Positions 35,754-43,985 are shown, counted from the first letter of the stretch. The stretch: DNA of 64,000 bases from Pseudomonas sp. PICF141 (GCF_002286815.1 NZ_MUNM01000026.1:1-64000); one strand, 5' to 3'. The notes: generated by a model not told the origin, from the letters alone. Translations and numbers: made by a program.

Positions 35754-36663
35754 CACGCGATCCCGGCTGTTTGACCGCCAGAATGCTACCCGGCACCGAG
35801 TAAAGCGCTCGCTCCGTGTTGCTACCAATCAATCGATCGAACCCCGTTCGATGCACGGTGCCCATCACCACCACATCGACCAGATATTCCTCGACAAACT
35901 CACTCAGTACCGGCGCCGGCAGGCCCATGATGAAATGCCGGCGCTCCGGTGGCACGCCATAGCGATCGGCCAGGCTGACAAACGCCTGGTGCAGGGATTG
36001 CCGCAATTCCTCCACTAAGTCTACGTTCCACCCGCCACTGACCAGGGGCACATCGCCATTGAAGGCCGCCGACAAGTCATACGCGTACAACAGATGCAGC
36101 GGTGCATCGCATTGCAGGGCCAGTGCATTCGCCGATTGAATGATGGTGTCGTTGAGGCCGCTGATTTGCGTCGAGGGGTCGAACGGGTCCACCGCCGCCA
36201 CGATCCGGTGCGGCAAAGCATGACGGGCCTGATTGACCAGATGCACCGGCACTTGGCATTCGCGCAGCAGGTGGCAATCCAGAGGGGTGACGAACACGCG
36301 CTTGAGCAGCGGCTCCAGCGTGACATCCTTGACCAGCAGGTCGGGCTTGAGATCTTCGACGCACCTCAGGATGTCCAGCAATGGATGAGTGGTGAAGACC
36401 ACTTCCACGCTCACTTTCAGCCCCTCACCGCTGAGGCGCTGAATTTCTTCCGCCATCCAGCGGCGATATCGGCGCAGATAGCGCTGGTACGCCGCCTCAT
36501 CGGTTTTTTCTTCCCACAAATGGATGATCGGGGCCGGTTCAATGAACGCCCGCACATCCAGAATCGCGCCGCTGACCTTGGCGAGGGCAGCGGCGCGCTG
36601 CAAGGCCGGAGATTGGTACAAGGTTCGGTCGGCGATCAGCAACACCCGTTGATAGTGACCCAT
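35743..36663 (-). CDS. Universal stress protein, two tandem Usp domains (USP-4)
   Basis: 306 residues; fourth full-length double-domain USP of the island. N-terminus MGHYQRVLLIADRTLYQSP; C-terminal signature VMGTVHRTGFDRLIGSNTERALYSVPGS. The ATG at 36663 has GAGGTG upstream (a GTG at 36666 is the alternative). The 3' end overlaps the ADH gene by 11 bases. An FNR-type box at 36737 lies 74 bases upstream. Its N-terminal domain is closest in wording to USP-3. Confidence 0.92.
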   Translation of the reverse strand: MGHYQRVLLIADRTLYQSPALQRAAALAKVSGAILDVRAFIEPAPIIHLWEEKTDEAAYQRYLRRYRRWMAEEIQRLSGEGLKVSVEVVFTTHPLLDILRCVEDLKPDLLVKDVTLEPLLKRVFVTPLDCHLLRECQVPVHLVNQARHALPHRIVAAVDPFDPSTQISGLNDTIIQSANALALQCDAPLHLLYAYDLSAAFNGDVPLVSGGWNVDLVEELRQSLHQAFVSLADRYGVPPERRHFIMGLPAPVLSEFVEEYLVDVVVMGTVHRTGFDRLIGSNTERALYSVPGSILAVKQPGSRVRG

Positions 36664-36736
36664 CACACACCTCGATTCGGTGCCGGTCCAAAGCGCCGGT
36701 ATGTTCCCAGACTGCGCTCGTTATCCCCTGCCCCGG

Positions 36737-36750
36737 TTGATTTACATCAG
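36737..36750. promoter_or_regulatory. FNR/Anr box TTGAT-TTAC-ATCAG
   Basis: One mismatch to the consensus. It shares the TTAC spacer with the palindrome at 33843. It lies between USP-4 and the divergent GNAT gene. Confidence 0.7.
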
Positions 36751-36783
36751 ATGCCAGCGTTTGAGCCTGCCTGTCACGAGTGT

Positions 36784-36797
36784 CTGATCCAGATCAG
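36784..36797. promoter_or_regulatory. Symmetric FNR-like site CTGAT-CCAG-ATCAG
   Basis: Perfect palindrome with one symmetric change per half-site from TTGAT-N4-ATCAA. It is 90 bases before the GNAT ATG and could act on that gene. Confidence 0.5.
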
Positions 36798-36886
36798 ATT
36801 CAAGGGATGCCAGTGGCGTAAAAAGAAAGGAACCGCGTGGTTGGTTGCCACACGAGAGCCTTTCAACCCGGATGGAGGATTGCATC

Positions 36887-37450
36887 ATGCTCACTGTTAA
36901 AGACCACAATGACCGAGCGGCCGCCGTCTACGCCGCCGTCTCCGGACAGTACTGGATTGAAGCGCTCAAAGACGGGCGCCATGTGCTGATCCGGCCGCTG
37001 AAAGAAAAAGACCGGGAGCGTGAATACGCCTTTATCAAGCACCTGTCCCCGGAATCGCGGCATATGCGCTTTCTGGCGCAAGTCAATGAGCCCGGCACGG
37101 CCATGCTCGACCAGTTGATGGATGTCGACGGCAAGAAGCGGTTGGCTTACATCGCGCTGATCCACGACAACGGCAAACTGGTTGAAATCGGTATCAGCCG
37201 CTATGCCGCCACCTCCGACAACGAGTGTGAATGCGCCGTGACGGTCGCCGATGAATACCAGCATCTGGGCCTGGGCACGGCGCTGATGGAGCATCTGATC
37301 AAGGCCGCGCGCAGGAATGGTTTCCGTCAGATGTATTCCATCGACGCCGCCAACAATGCCCCCATGCGCGATTTGGCCAAAGGCTTGGGCTTTGAGACCC
37401 GTCACGACCCCGATGACAGTCGTCAGGTCATCCATAGCCTCTCTCTGTAA
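36887..37450 (+). CDS. GNAT-family N-acetyltransferase in the stress island
   Basis: 187 residues. Opens with IRPLKEKDREREYAFIKHLSPES, a layout seen in protein-acetyltransferase domains of the Pat/AcuA kind, and carries motif A QHLGLGTALMEHLI (about 125-138). GGAGGATTGCATC precedes the ATG at 36887; the longer frame is less likely. Because an Acs-like enzyme with an intact acetylation motif is encoded in the same island, a role in acetylating Acs or another lysine substrate is attractive but unproven. It is the last gene before a strong terminator. Confidence 0.86.
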   Translation: MLTVKDHNDRAAAVYAAVSGQYWIEALKDGRHVLIRPLKEKDREREYAFIKHLSPESRHMRFLAQVNEPGTAMLDQLMDVDGKKRLAYIALIHDNGKLVEIGISRYAATSDNECECAVTVADEYQHLGLGTALMEHLIKAARRNGFRQMYSIDAANNAPMRDLAKGLGFETRHDPDDSRQVIHSLSL

Positions 37451-37454
37451 AACA

Positions 37455-37493
37455 ACGCCCCTGGGCGTCATTGAATCCGCCCGGGGGCGTTTC
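37455..37493 (+). terminator. Hairpin terminator after the GNAT gene
   Basis: ACGCCCCTGGGCG and CGCCCGGGGGCGT form a 13-bp stem with one G-T wobble, then a short T-containing tail. It marks the right end of the stress island. Confidence 0.75.
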
Positions 37494-37616
37494 AACATTC
37501 AGGGCTGTCACAAAGGGGGCGCCTTGCCATTCGGTGTTTTTTTCAACGGTGTCCACCAACAACGCTAGGCTTACAAACAATGTGGTGATTATCGCCATTT
37601 TGCAGGGAGCGCAAAA

Positions 37617-37682
37617 ATGGAAATCATTGACCGTTGGCAAAACCTCTCTCTCAAGATGGCCTGGGGAGGAATGCCGCAATGA
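37617..37682 (+). CDS. 21-codon small ORF overlapping the sensor kinase start
   Basis: Reads MEIIDRWQNLSLKMAWGGMPQ followed by TGA, and its stop shares ATGA with the kinase ATG at 37679. AGGGAG lies 8 bases before its start, as good as the kinase's own site (GGGGAGGA). Just upstream, CCATTTTGC and GCGCAAAAATGG form a small imperfect hairpin covering its start. It could be a translational-coupling leader or a small membrane-associated peptide. Coding status is not proven. Confidence 0.45.
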   Translation: MEIIDRWQNLSLKMAWGGMPQ

Positions 37683-39487
37683 AGCTTTCCAATCATTACA
37701 AATGGACGGCCCTGGGCGCCATTGCGCTGACCCTTTTCAGTGTATTGATATTCTTGCTGATCAAATCCTATTCCCATGACACATCGACCTACTTCGAGTC
37801 GCGCGATTTCGTTCGCCAACTCAAGCAGTTCGATGCCAACTGGAACGTGAAAATTCTGAGAGCAAAAATCGGCATGAACAACAATCTGCTTCTGGTGGCG
37901 CATCCTGAAGCAGAGCAACGATGGCAGCAGCTCGACGACCTCAACGCTGCCGGCCCGCTTTCGAACCTTTGGCAATCGCGACGCCAGGGGTATCTGGATG
38001 CAGTGGAAAACAAAACCCGATTGGTCGAGCAATTCAAACAGCACAACACGGTATTGCGAACTTCACTGGATGCCCTGCCCGAACAGGAAGATGACATTCA
38101 GGCATTGCTGGACAAGAACAGCCACCAGGATGTGATCGCCGCCTCAAACGTATTCGATCTCACATTGGCAACCCTTGAGTACGCTCTTTATGTATCCCGT
38201 AACAAAGCCGACGAGATCGCCCGTCAACTGAACGAACTCAACGAATACATCGGTCAACTGCCCCTTGATCGGCGCCAGCCTTTTACCGCATTTGTCGAAC
38301 ATGTGAATGCCATTGTTCGAGAACAGCCCATCGTCAATGACCTGCTGGATCGCATCAGTGTGATTCCGGTCGCACAGCAACTGGACAGCATCAACGAGTT
38401 ATTGAACGAGACACAACGGCGCGCCGGTGCGACATATCGCCAATATCATCTTTATCTGGGAATATGCGCCGGCATCATGGCGCTGCTGCTGTTGTATCTG
38501 GCCGGCCGCCTGATTCGCAGTTATGCCGTGATCAACAAGATGAACAACGAGTTACAGACGGCAAACGAGCGGTTGGAGCAACGCGTCGAGGAACGCACCC
38601 GCGAATTGCTCGAAGCCGAGCGCGAACTGGTCGATGCCGCACGAATGGCCGGCATGGCAGAGATCGCAACCAATGTGTTGCACAACGTTGGCAATGTACT
38701 GAACAGCGTTAACGTCTCCGCAGATTTGATTACCCGCAAATTGGCGGTCAGCAAAACCCTGGGCCTGGGTAAAGCAGTCAACATGATGAACGAGCATGCC
38801 GAAGACCTGGGGCAATTCATGACCTTCGATGAAAAAGGCAAACTGCTTCGCGGTTACCTCAATCAACTGGTCGACTCCATCGCGGCCGAGCAATCGAGCA
38901 TCGTTGATGAACTGTCACAACTCACCAACAGCATCGATCACATCAAGGACATCGTGTCTACTCAACAGGCCTATGCCGGGGCCGCCAGGCTGGTTGAGCC
39001 GTTGAGCGTCGTCGATCTGTTCGAGGATGCGTTACGCATGAACTCCGGCGCGTTGAGTCGGCACCATGTCGTCGTCACCAAGGACTACCAGGACACGCCG
39101 ACGATCATCGGCGACAAACACCGACTGCTGTTGATCCTGATCAACCTGATCAGCAATGCCAAATATGCGATGTCCAAGATCAGCGACCGTCAGCGCCATA
39201 TGACGCTGGGCATCAAGATCGTCGATAACGTAACGCTGCGCCTCAGCGTGGAAGATCAGGGCGAAGGGATCGCCCCCGAGAACATGACCCGCATCTTCAA
39301 TCACGGCTTCACCACGCGCAAGGAAGGCCACGGTTTTGGCCTGCACAGTTGTGCGCTCGCGGCGGTGGAGATGAACGGGCATCTTCGCGTCCATAGCGAC
39401 GGACCGGGTCACGGAGCGGTTTTCACCCTGGAGATTCCGCTGGAGACTGCCGACGCATTGCCGGCAGCTGGAATGTCAGTCAGTTAA
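37679..39487 (+). CDS. Membrane sensor histidine kinase with extracytoplasmic helical (DAHL-like) domain
   Basis: 602 residues. Membrane helices at about 10-30 and 260-280 enclose a long, mainly helical periplasmic domain of the DAHL kind. A cytosolic coiled coil (MNNELQTANERLEQRVEERT) leads to the phospho-acceptor region EIATNVLHNVGNVLNSVNV with His335, then the ATPase: N box LINLISNAKYAMS, G1 DQGEGIAPE, and G2 KEGHGFGLHSCALAA. The start at 37679 follows GGGGAGGA. No response regulator or PAS domain is nearby, so its partner is unknown; the protein could report to the Anr island or to a distant regulator. Confidence 0.9.
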   Translation: MKLSNHYKWTALGAIALTLFSVLIFLLIKSYSHDTSTYFESRDFVRQLKQFDANWNVKILRAKIGMNNNLLLVAHPEAEQRWQQLDDLNAAGPLSNLWQSRRQGYLDAVENKTRLVEQFKQHNTVLRTSLDALPEQEDDIQALLDKNSHQDVIAASNVFDLTLATLEYALYVSRNKADEIARQLNELNEYIGQLPLDRRQPFTAFVEHVNAIVREQPIVNDLLDRISVIPVAQQLDSINELLNETQRRAGATYRQYHLYLGICAGIMALLLLYLAGRLIRSYAVINKMNNELQTANERLEQRVEERTRELLEAERELVDAARMAGMAEIATNVLHNVGNVLNSVNVSADLITRKLAVSKTLGLGKAVNMMNEHAEDLGQFMTFDEKGKLLRGYLNQLVDSIAAEQSSIVDELSQLTNSIDHIKDIVSTQQAYAGAARLVEPLSVVDLFEDALRMNSGALSRHHVVVTKDYQDTPTIIGDKHRLLLILINLISNAKYAMSKISDRQRHMTLGIKIVDNVTLRLSVEDQGEGIAPENMTRIFNHGFTTRKEGHGFGLHSCALAAVEMNGHLRVHSDGPGHGAVFTLEIPLETADALPAAGMSVS

Positions 39488-39512
39488 GCCACTTCAGCAG
39501 CGACGCACTCCT

Positions 39513-39645
39513 TGTAGCAGCTGGCGAAGCCTGCGTTCGGCTGCGCAGCAGTCGTAAACCCTGAATGCGCGGTGTGCCTGACGAACAGCAGTGCCCGATT
39601 TCACGACTGCTGCGCAGCCGAACGCAGGCTTCGCCAGCTGCTACA
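39513..39645. repeat. REP doublet (REPIN) with ~46-bp near-perfect arms
   Basis: Left arm begins TGTAGCAGCTGGCGAAGCC at 39513; the right arm is its reverse complement ending at 39645, with essentially one change over about 46 bases. The arms enclose about 40 unique bases. It lies in the intergenic space between the kinase and the aldo/keto reductase, where REPINs usually occur. Confidence 0.9.
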
Positions 39646-39667
39646 GATGCGTTATTCGCCAACGGGC

Positions 39668-40612
39668 CTACCTCACCAACGCCATCAACTGTTGACGCTG
39701 CGCATCCGTGAGCATCGGGCCAAAACCGGCACCAGCGTTTTCCGCCATGTAGCGCGGGTTGCTCGTGCCTGGAATGACACAGGTGACCGCCGGATGAGCC
39801 AACAGGAACTTGAGCGCCAATTGCGCCCAGCTATTGACCTCCACTTGCGCAGCCCACCCCGGCAGCGGTGTGCCTTTCAATCGAGTGAGCAAGCCACCGC
39901 CGCCAAACGGCCGATTACAGATCACCGCCACACCGCGTTCGCGACACAGCGGCAGGATGCGCTTCTCGACGCCGCGGTCGTCCAGGGCATAGTTGATCTG
40001 CAAAAAGTCCATCGGCTCGGCTTTCAACACGGCCTCCACTTCGTCATACGCCGACGCCGTGTAATGAGTGATGCCGATGTAACGGATGCGCCCTTCTTTC
40101 TTCCATTGGCGCAAGGTGGGCAGGTGGGTTTTCCAGTCCAGCAGGTTGTGAATCTGCATCAGGTCGATACGGTCGGTCTGCAACAGCTTGAACGACTGTT
40201 CCATCTGCGCGATGCCTTCTTCGCGACCACGGGTCCAGACCTTGGTGGCCAGAAACGCAGGCGAACGAGGCCGATGGATCGACAGCAATTCACCGGTCGT
40301 CTGCTCGGCGCGCCCATACATCGGTGAGCTGTCAATCACCGTGCCGCCCTTCTCGAACAATGCACTGAGCACCGCGGGCAGTTGCTTGTAAGCGGCGTCG
40401 GACGGCGCGACATCAAAGCCGCGATAGGTGCCCAACCCGACCATGGGTAACGGCTCGTTGCTGGAAGGAATGGCTCGGGTCAGCATGTTCTTGCCTCCTG
40501 TTTCCGTCGACGGCACCGATGCAGCAAAGGCCCGGTCGAAGGTGAAGACCGCCGAAACACCGGCAGCCAGCGTAAGTAGTCTTCTACGCGTGAAGACAGC
40601 AGGACCGGTCAT
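39668..40612 (-). CDS. Tat-exported aldo/keto reductase
   Basis: 314 residues. The N-terminus TRRRLLTLAAGVSAVFTF with AFAAS is a twin-arginine signal, so the folded enzyme is expected in the periplasm. The catalytic tetrad is recognisable: Asp in VIDSSPMYG, Tyr in the same segment, Lys in FLATKVW and His in MQIHNLLDW; RPFGGGGLL and PAVTCVIPGTSNP are nucleotide-binding blocks. The start ATG overlaps the stop of the transporter gene by 4 bases (ATGA). Substrate not known. Confidence 0.9.
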   Translation of the reverse strand: MTGPAVFTRRRLLTLAAGVSAVFTFDRAFAASVPSTETGGKNMLTRAIPSSNEPLPMVGLGTYRGFDVAPSDAAYKQLPAVLSALFEKGGTVIDSSPMYGRAEQTTGELLSIHRPRSPAFLATKVWTRGREEGIAQMEQSFKLLQTDRIDLMQIHNLLDWKTHLPTLRQWKKEGRIRYIGITHYTASAYDEVEAVLKAEPMDFLQINYALDDRGVEKRILPLCRERGVAVICNRPFGGGGLLTRLKGTPLPGWAAQVEVNSWAQLALKFLLAHPAVTCVIPGTSNPRYMAENAGAGFGPMLTDAQRQQLMALVR

Positions 40613-41892
40613 GGAATTCCCCCTGGCTGTTCATTCATGCTCGCCCTTTGCTCCTGGCGTCTGGCCAGCCACAGACATAACCAGCCCCACAGCCCGGCGA
40701 ATGGCACGATCACCACCGCCACCAGAGCAAACCCCGCGCCCAGCGCGGTCAACCCGGCGGAGAGCCAGCCACTGGCGGCATCACCGCCGCGATACACCAG
40801 GGTTTCGATCACATTCTTGGCCTTGTACTTTTCCTCGCGGCTCACCACCGTCCACAACACTTCTCGCGCCGGGCGCACGATGGCGAACTCCACGGCGCGG
40901 CGCAGCCCTTGCGCCAGCGCGACGGTTGCCGGCACGGGCGCCAGAGCCATGGCGCCAAACGCCACAATCGTCGCCAACGGCAACGCCAGCAACGCCCCGC
41001 CGATACCGACCAGGCGGATCAATGGCGCGGTCAGCAGCAGTTGAAACAGCAACGTCAGCGCCGACACGATCAAATCGACGACGGCGAAGAATTGCGTCCT
41101 GCTGGCCACATCAGCATAGCTGCCAGCGACGATCCTTCCCTGTTCGAAATACAGCAACGTCGCGGCACTGGTGTGCAACAACATGAACAGCACCAGCCCC
41201 ATCAGATAGCGCGAGCGCAGGATCAGTGTGATTCCGGCCAACATGCTGCCGCCCATGCGCCGCTCATCCAGCCAGCGACTGCCAGACTGCGATGTGGTGC
41301 GCGACAACAGCGCCCGATAACAGCGCACCGCACATTCCAGCAGCATGGCCGCCGCAACGGTCAACGCCACCGGCCCCAAATGGGTGGCCATGGTCGCGGC
41401 CAGCAGCGGCCCGATGAACGTGCCCAGGGTGCCTCCCGCCGCGATAAAGCCGAACAGCCGTCGCCCTTGCTCGCTGGAGAAGCGGTCCACCAGCACGCTC
41501 CAGAAAATCGAAACGATGAACAGGTTGTAGATGCTGATCCAGACGAAAAACACCCGCCCAACGGTCACCGGCGCAATGCGCTGAGCGATCAGCACGCCAA
41601 ACACCAGCATCGACAAGGCGATCAAGCGATAGATCAGCGGCACGAAACGCATGGCAGGCAGCCGCGAAACCAGCGCGCCGAACAGCGGCACCATCAGCAG
41701 CATCACCACGAAAGTGGCGGTGAACAACCACTGCAACTTGTCGGCACCGCCCTCCAGCCCCAAGGCATCGCGCAAAGGCCGCACCAGGTAATAACTGGCA
41801 AGCACGCAGAAATGGAAGGCGAAACCCAACACCAGAGCCGTTCGTTCGGACGGCAGAACCTTGACCCATTTCAGCGCGTCGGTGGCCGTCAT
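40609..41892 (-). CDS. Membrane transporter of the nucleotide-translocase/MFS type
   Basis: About 427 residues with roughly 11-12 hydrophobic segments. The segment SYYLVRPLRDALG near the N-terminus is the hallmark of the ATP/ADP-translocase-like (NTT/Npt1) group within the MFS fold, as are FFVWISIYNLFIVSIFWS and the C-terminal VYRGGDAASGW block. The start is uncertain: ATG at 41892 has no good ribosome site, and a GTG at 41952 is the alternative. It is translationally coupled to the Tat-exported aldo/keto reductase. The transported compound is unknown. Confidence 0.8.
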   Translation of the reverse strand: MTATDALKWVKVLPSERTALVLGFAFHFCVLASYYLVRPLRDALGLEGGADKLQWLFTATFVVMLLMVPLFGALVSRLPAMRFVPLIYRLIALSMLVFGVLIAQRIAPVTVGRVFFVWISIYNLFIVSIFWSVLVDRFSSEQGRRLFGFIAAGGTLGTFIGPLLAATMATHLGPVALTVAAAMLLECAVRCYRALLSRTTSQSGSRWLDERRMGGSMLAGITLILRSRYLMGLVLFMLLHTSAATLLYFEQGRIVAGSYADVASRTQFFAVVDLIVSALTLLFQLLLTAPLIRLVGIGGALLALPLATIVAFGAMALAPVPATVALAQGLRRAVEFAIVRPAREVLWTVVSREEKYKAKNVIETLVYRGGDAASGWLSAGLTALGAGFALVAVVIVPFAGLWGWLCLWLARRQEQRASMNEQPGGIP

Positions 41893-42013
41893 GGGACGGC
41901 GCCCGAATACAAGCGTCGAATCTCGGACATCGGTGCGCTCCCATACCGCCACTATCGATGTACTACACTCTGACAGCGCTCAAGCGATAGCCGTCGTCAG
42001 GCCAGAGCAGTCC

Positions 42014-42802
42014 ATGTCGTTCACTAAACTTAGCCGAATGTCGCGCCCCCTGATGTCCCTCTTCGCATTCGTTGTCGTTGCCTACCTGGTGCTCTGTGCC
42101 ACGCTGTTCGTATTTCAGCGTGCCCTGATTTACTACCCGCAACCCCGCGCGATCGACGCGCCCGAAACGCTGCTGACGTTGCAGGTTGCCGATGCGCAAG
42201 TGCTGGTGACCGTCAGGCCGCATGACGGCCCGAAAGCGTTGATCTACTTTGGTGGCAATGCCGAGGACGTTTCCCGCAATCTGCCCGATTTTTCCCGGGC
42301 CTTTGCCGATCATGCGATCTATTTGCTGCATTACCGCGGCTACGGTGGCAGTTCCGGATCGCCCTCCGAAGAGGCGATTCAGCGCGATGCCATGACCTTG
42401 TTTGACTTTGTCTACAACACTCACCCCACTATCGCCGTAGTCGGGCGCAGCCTGGGTTCGGGCGTCGCCGTGCGCCTGGCCAGCCAACGCCCGGCCTCGC
42501 GGCTGATCCTGATCACGCCCTACAACAGCCTTGAAGACCTCGCCGCCCGCCAGTTCCGCGGGTTCCCGGTGAAGTGGCTGCTGCGGGACAGGTTCCAATC
42601 CTGGAAATACGCCGCTCACATCACCGTACCGACGCTGTTGATTGCCGCCGAGCACGACGAAGTCATACCGCGTTCAAGCACGGAGCGCCTTTACACACAT
42701 TTCGCCCAAGGCGTGGCCACGCTGCAGGTGATACCGGGCACGGGCCACAATTCGATATCCGAAAGCCCGCTGTATCTCCAGCTGCTGGGTTCGGCGTTGT
42801 GA
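42014..42802 (+). CDS. Membrane-anchored alpha/beta hydrolase
   Basis: 262 residues. One N-terminal membrane helix (about 14-36, SLFAFVVVAYLVLCATLFVF) is followed by a hydrolase domain: YFGGNAEDVSR (oxyanion), YRGYGGSSG, nucleophile elbow GRSLGSG, acid in EHDEVIP and His in PGTGHNS. This layout matches the BEM46/ABHD13-like group. The ATG at 42014 lacks a strong ribosome site; an ATG at 42038 would also preserve the anchor. Divergent from the transporter gene at 41892. Substrate unknown. Confidence 0.82.
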   Translation: MSFTKLSRMSRPLMSLFAFVVVAYLVLCATLFVFQRALIYYPQPRAIDAPETLLTLQVADAQVLVTVRPHDGPKALIYFGGNAEDVSRNLPDFSRAFADHAIYLLHYRGYGGSSGSPSEEAIQRDAMTLFDFVYNTHPTIAVVGRSLGSGVAVRLASQRPASRLILITPYNSLEDLAARQFRGFPVKWLLRDRFQSWKYAAHITVPTLLIAAEHDEVIPRSSTERLYTHFAQGVATLQVIPGTGHNSISESPLYLQLLGSAL

Positions 42803-42803
42803 G

Positions 42804-43316
42804 TCAGGTATAGGCCAACAGTCGGCCGCACAGCACCACGGAGACCCATAAGCCTATCGAGAGCACTGCCTGTACTTTGGCGATTGCAGGTGCGGCGATG
42901 CGTGTGTTCCACCGGCCGACTGAACGGTAAACACCGACGTGAAAAAGGGCAGCGTTGAGGCCCGCCGTCGCGATCAGGCACAACTTTAAAATGAAAATAT
43001 TGTTGGTGGCGAAATCATGGGGATGGGCCGTAAACATCATCAGACCGGCCGGTACGATCAACACGAGGGCAGCAACGGACCATCTCAGCAGATGGCGAGC
43101 CAGTGCTGTCACCGGGATATCTTTGGACAGGCCAAGCACCCGCAGATCGAACATGAACACCGAGCCGACCAGCACCACGAAGCCAAGGATATGAACGACC
43201 TCGACTATCGGGTAAAGCCATAACTCACTGCGCATGGCCAGCCCGAGTTGCGAGTCATCCAGCCAGTCCAGCCAGCTCGCCTGACCTGTCCCCAGGCGGG
43301 CACTTGTGGTGTCCAT
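42804..43316 (-). CDS. Four-helix integral membrane protein (DUF6644-like)
   Basis: 170 residues with about four membrane helices (35-55, 78-97, 110-127, 142-163). His residues sit in the helices (VEVVHILGFV, ALFHVGVY), a pattern that may bind haem or metal. Its ATG overlaps the stop of the upstream DUF6152-like gene by 1 base (TGATG), so the two are translated as a pair. The function is not known; a membrane redox or metal-related role for the pair is inference. Confidence 0.7.
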   Translation of the reverse strand: MDTTSARLGTGQASWLDWLDDSQLGLAMRSELWLYPIVEVVHILGFVVLVGSVFMFDLRVLGLSKDIPVTALARHLLRWSVAALVLIVPAGLMMFTAHPHDFATNNIFILKLCLIATAGLNAALFHVGVYRSVGRWNTRIAAPAIAKVQAVLSIGLWVSVVLCGRLLAYT

Positions 43317-43666
43317 CAGCGCAACTCGGTGGTTTTATCGCCGACAGTGATGCGCTCTGCTCGCAGTTCATCGGGTTTGTTTCGATTCGGATAACCGACC
43401 ACGGTCGCCGTCGTACCGACACTCAGCATGTCTTTGGACAGCCCGCGGTTCTCCATGCGCGAGGGTGGTGCCAGAACGATGGTCCACGTCTTGTCGGCTG
43501 TTCTGAGCCGCAAGAGCCCGTGAGGATGGGAATAACCGGACTCCTCGATGGTTCCGCTCAATTGCATGGACTTGCTGGAGTCGTACTCACTCCAGCCGTG
43601 ATGAGCGAACGCCGCAGTGGCCACCAGTAGTGATGACAGTCCGATGCTTCTGAGCAAGACGTTCAT
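43316..43666 (-). CDS. Small exported protein with N-terminal His-His (DUF6152-like)
   Basis: 116 residues. A signal peptide (MNVLLRSIGLSSLLVATAAFA) is followed by a mature N-terminus HHGWSEYDSSK, so the first mature residues are His-His, which could bind copper. A beta-rich domain with SGTIEESGYSHPHGLLRL follows. AGGAGAACCGCATC precedes the ATG. It is the first gene of a two-gene unit with the four-helix membrane protein. Confidence 0.75.
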   Translation of the reverse strand: MNVLLRSIGLSSLLVATAAFAHHGWSEYDSSKSMQLSGTIEESGYSHPHGLLRLRTADKTWTIVLAPPSRMENRGLSKDMLSVGTTATVVGYPNRNKPDELRAERITVGDKTTELR

Positions 43667-43985
43667 GATGCGGTTCTCCTGTTTTATCTGGAGCTGCTGG
43701 GGCTACGACAACGGTGGTTGGCAGGTTTCTTCATTGGCGAGACGAAAGCGTAGGCTAATCGTCGGGAGCAAACACGTGACCTACATCGATCGCCCTCAAG
43801 CAGGCTCGACCACTGCTGCCAGCCGACGCATTCCCTGTAGCAGCTGGCGAAGCCTGCGTTCGGCTGCGAAGCAGTCGTAAAATCAGGCAACCGGTTCCTT
43901 CAGGTGGGACCGTGTACACCGATTGGCGAGGACTTCGTCCTCGAACGCAGCCTCGCGGGCTCGGCAGCTGCTACAGGACTGCTAA
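43667..43985. other. Intergenic region with a REP pair, no gene
   Basis: 319 bases between the DUF6152-like gene and the end of the mag operon. It contains the REP pair at 43836 and nothing else I could recognise. Confidence 0.5.
43836..43976. repeat. REP doublet with unequal arms
   Basis: Left arm TGTAGCAGCTGGCGAAGCC... matches the REPIN at 39513, but the right arm, read on the minus strand, begins TGTAGCAGCTGCCGAGCCC and belongs to another REP variant. The two arms share only the outer and inner ends (GCGTTCG), so the pair is chimeric. Confidence 0.75.

Noticed and set aside
5323..37450. Phage-defence island
   Set aside because: No nuclease/helicase/toxin core genes of known defence systems; the PRTases, ATPases and USPs fit a stress programme better.
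39513..39645. CRISPR or attachment site
   Set aside because: Only two inverted copies with one spacer, matching the REPIN pattern; no cas genes or direct-repeat array.
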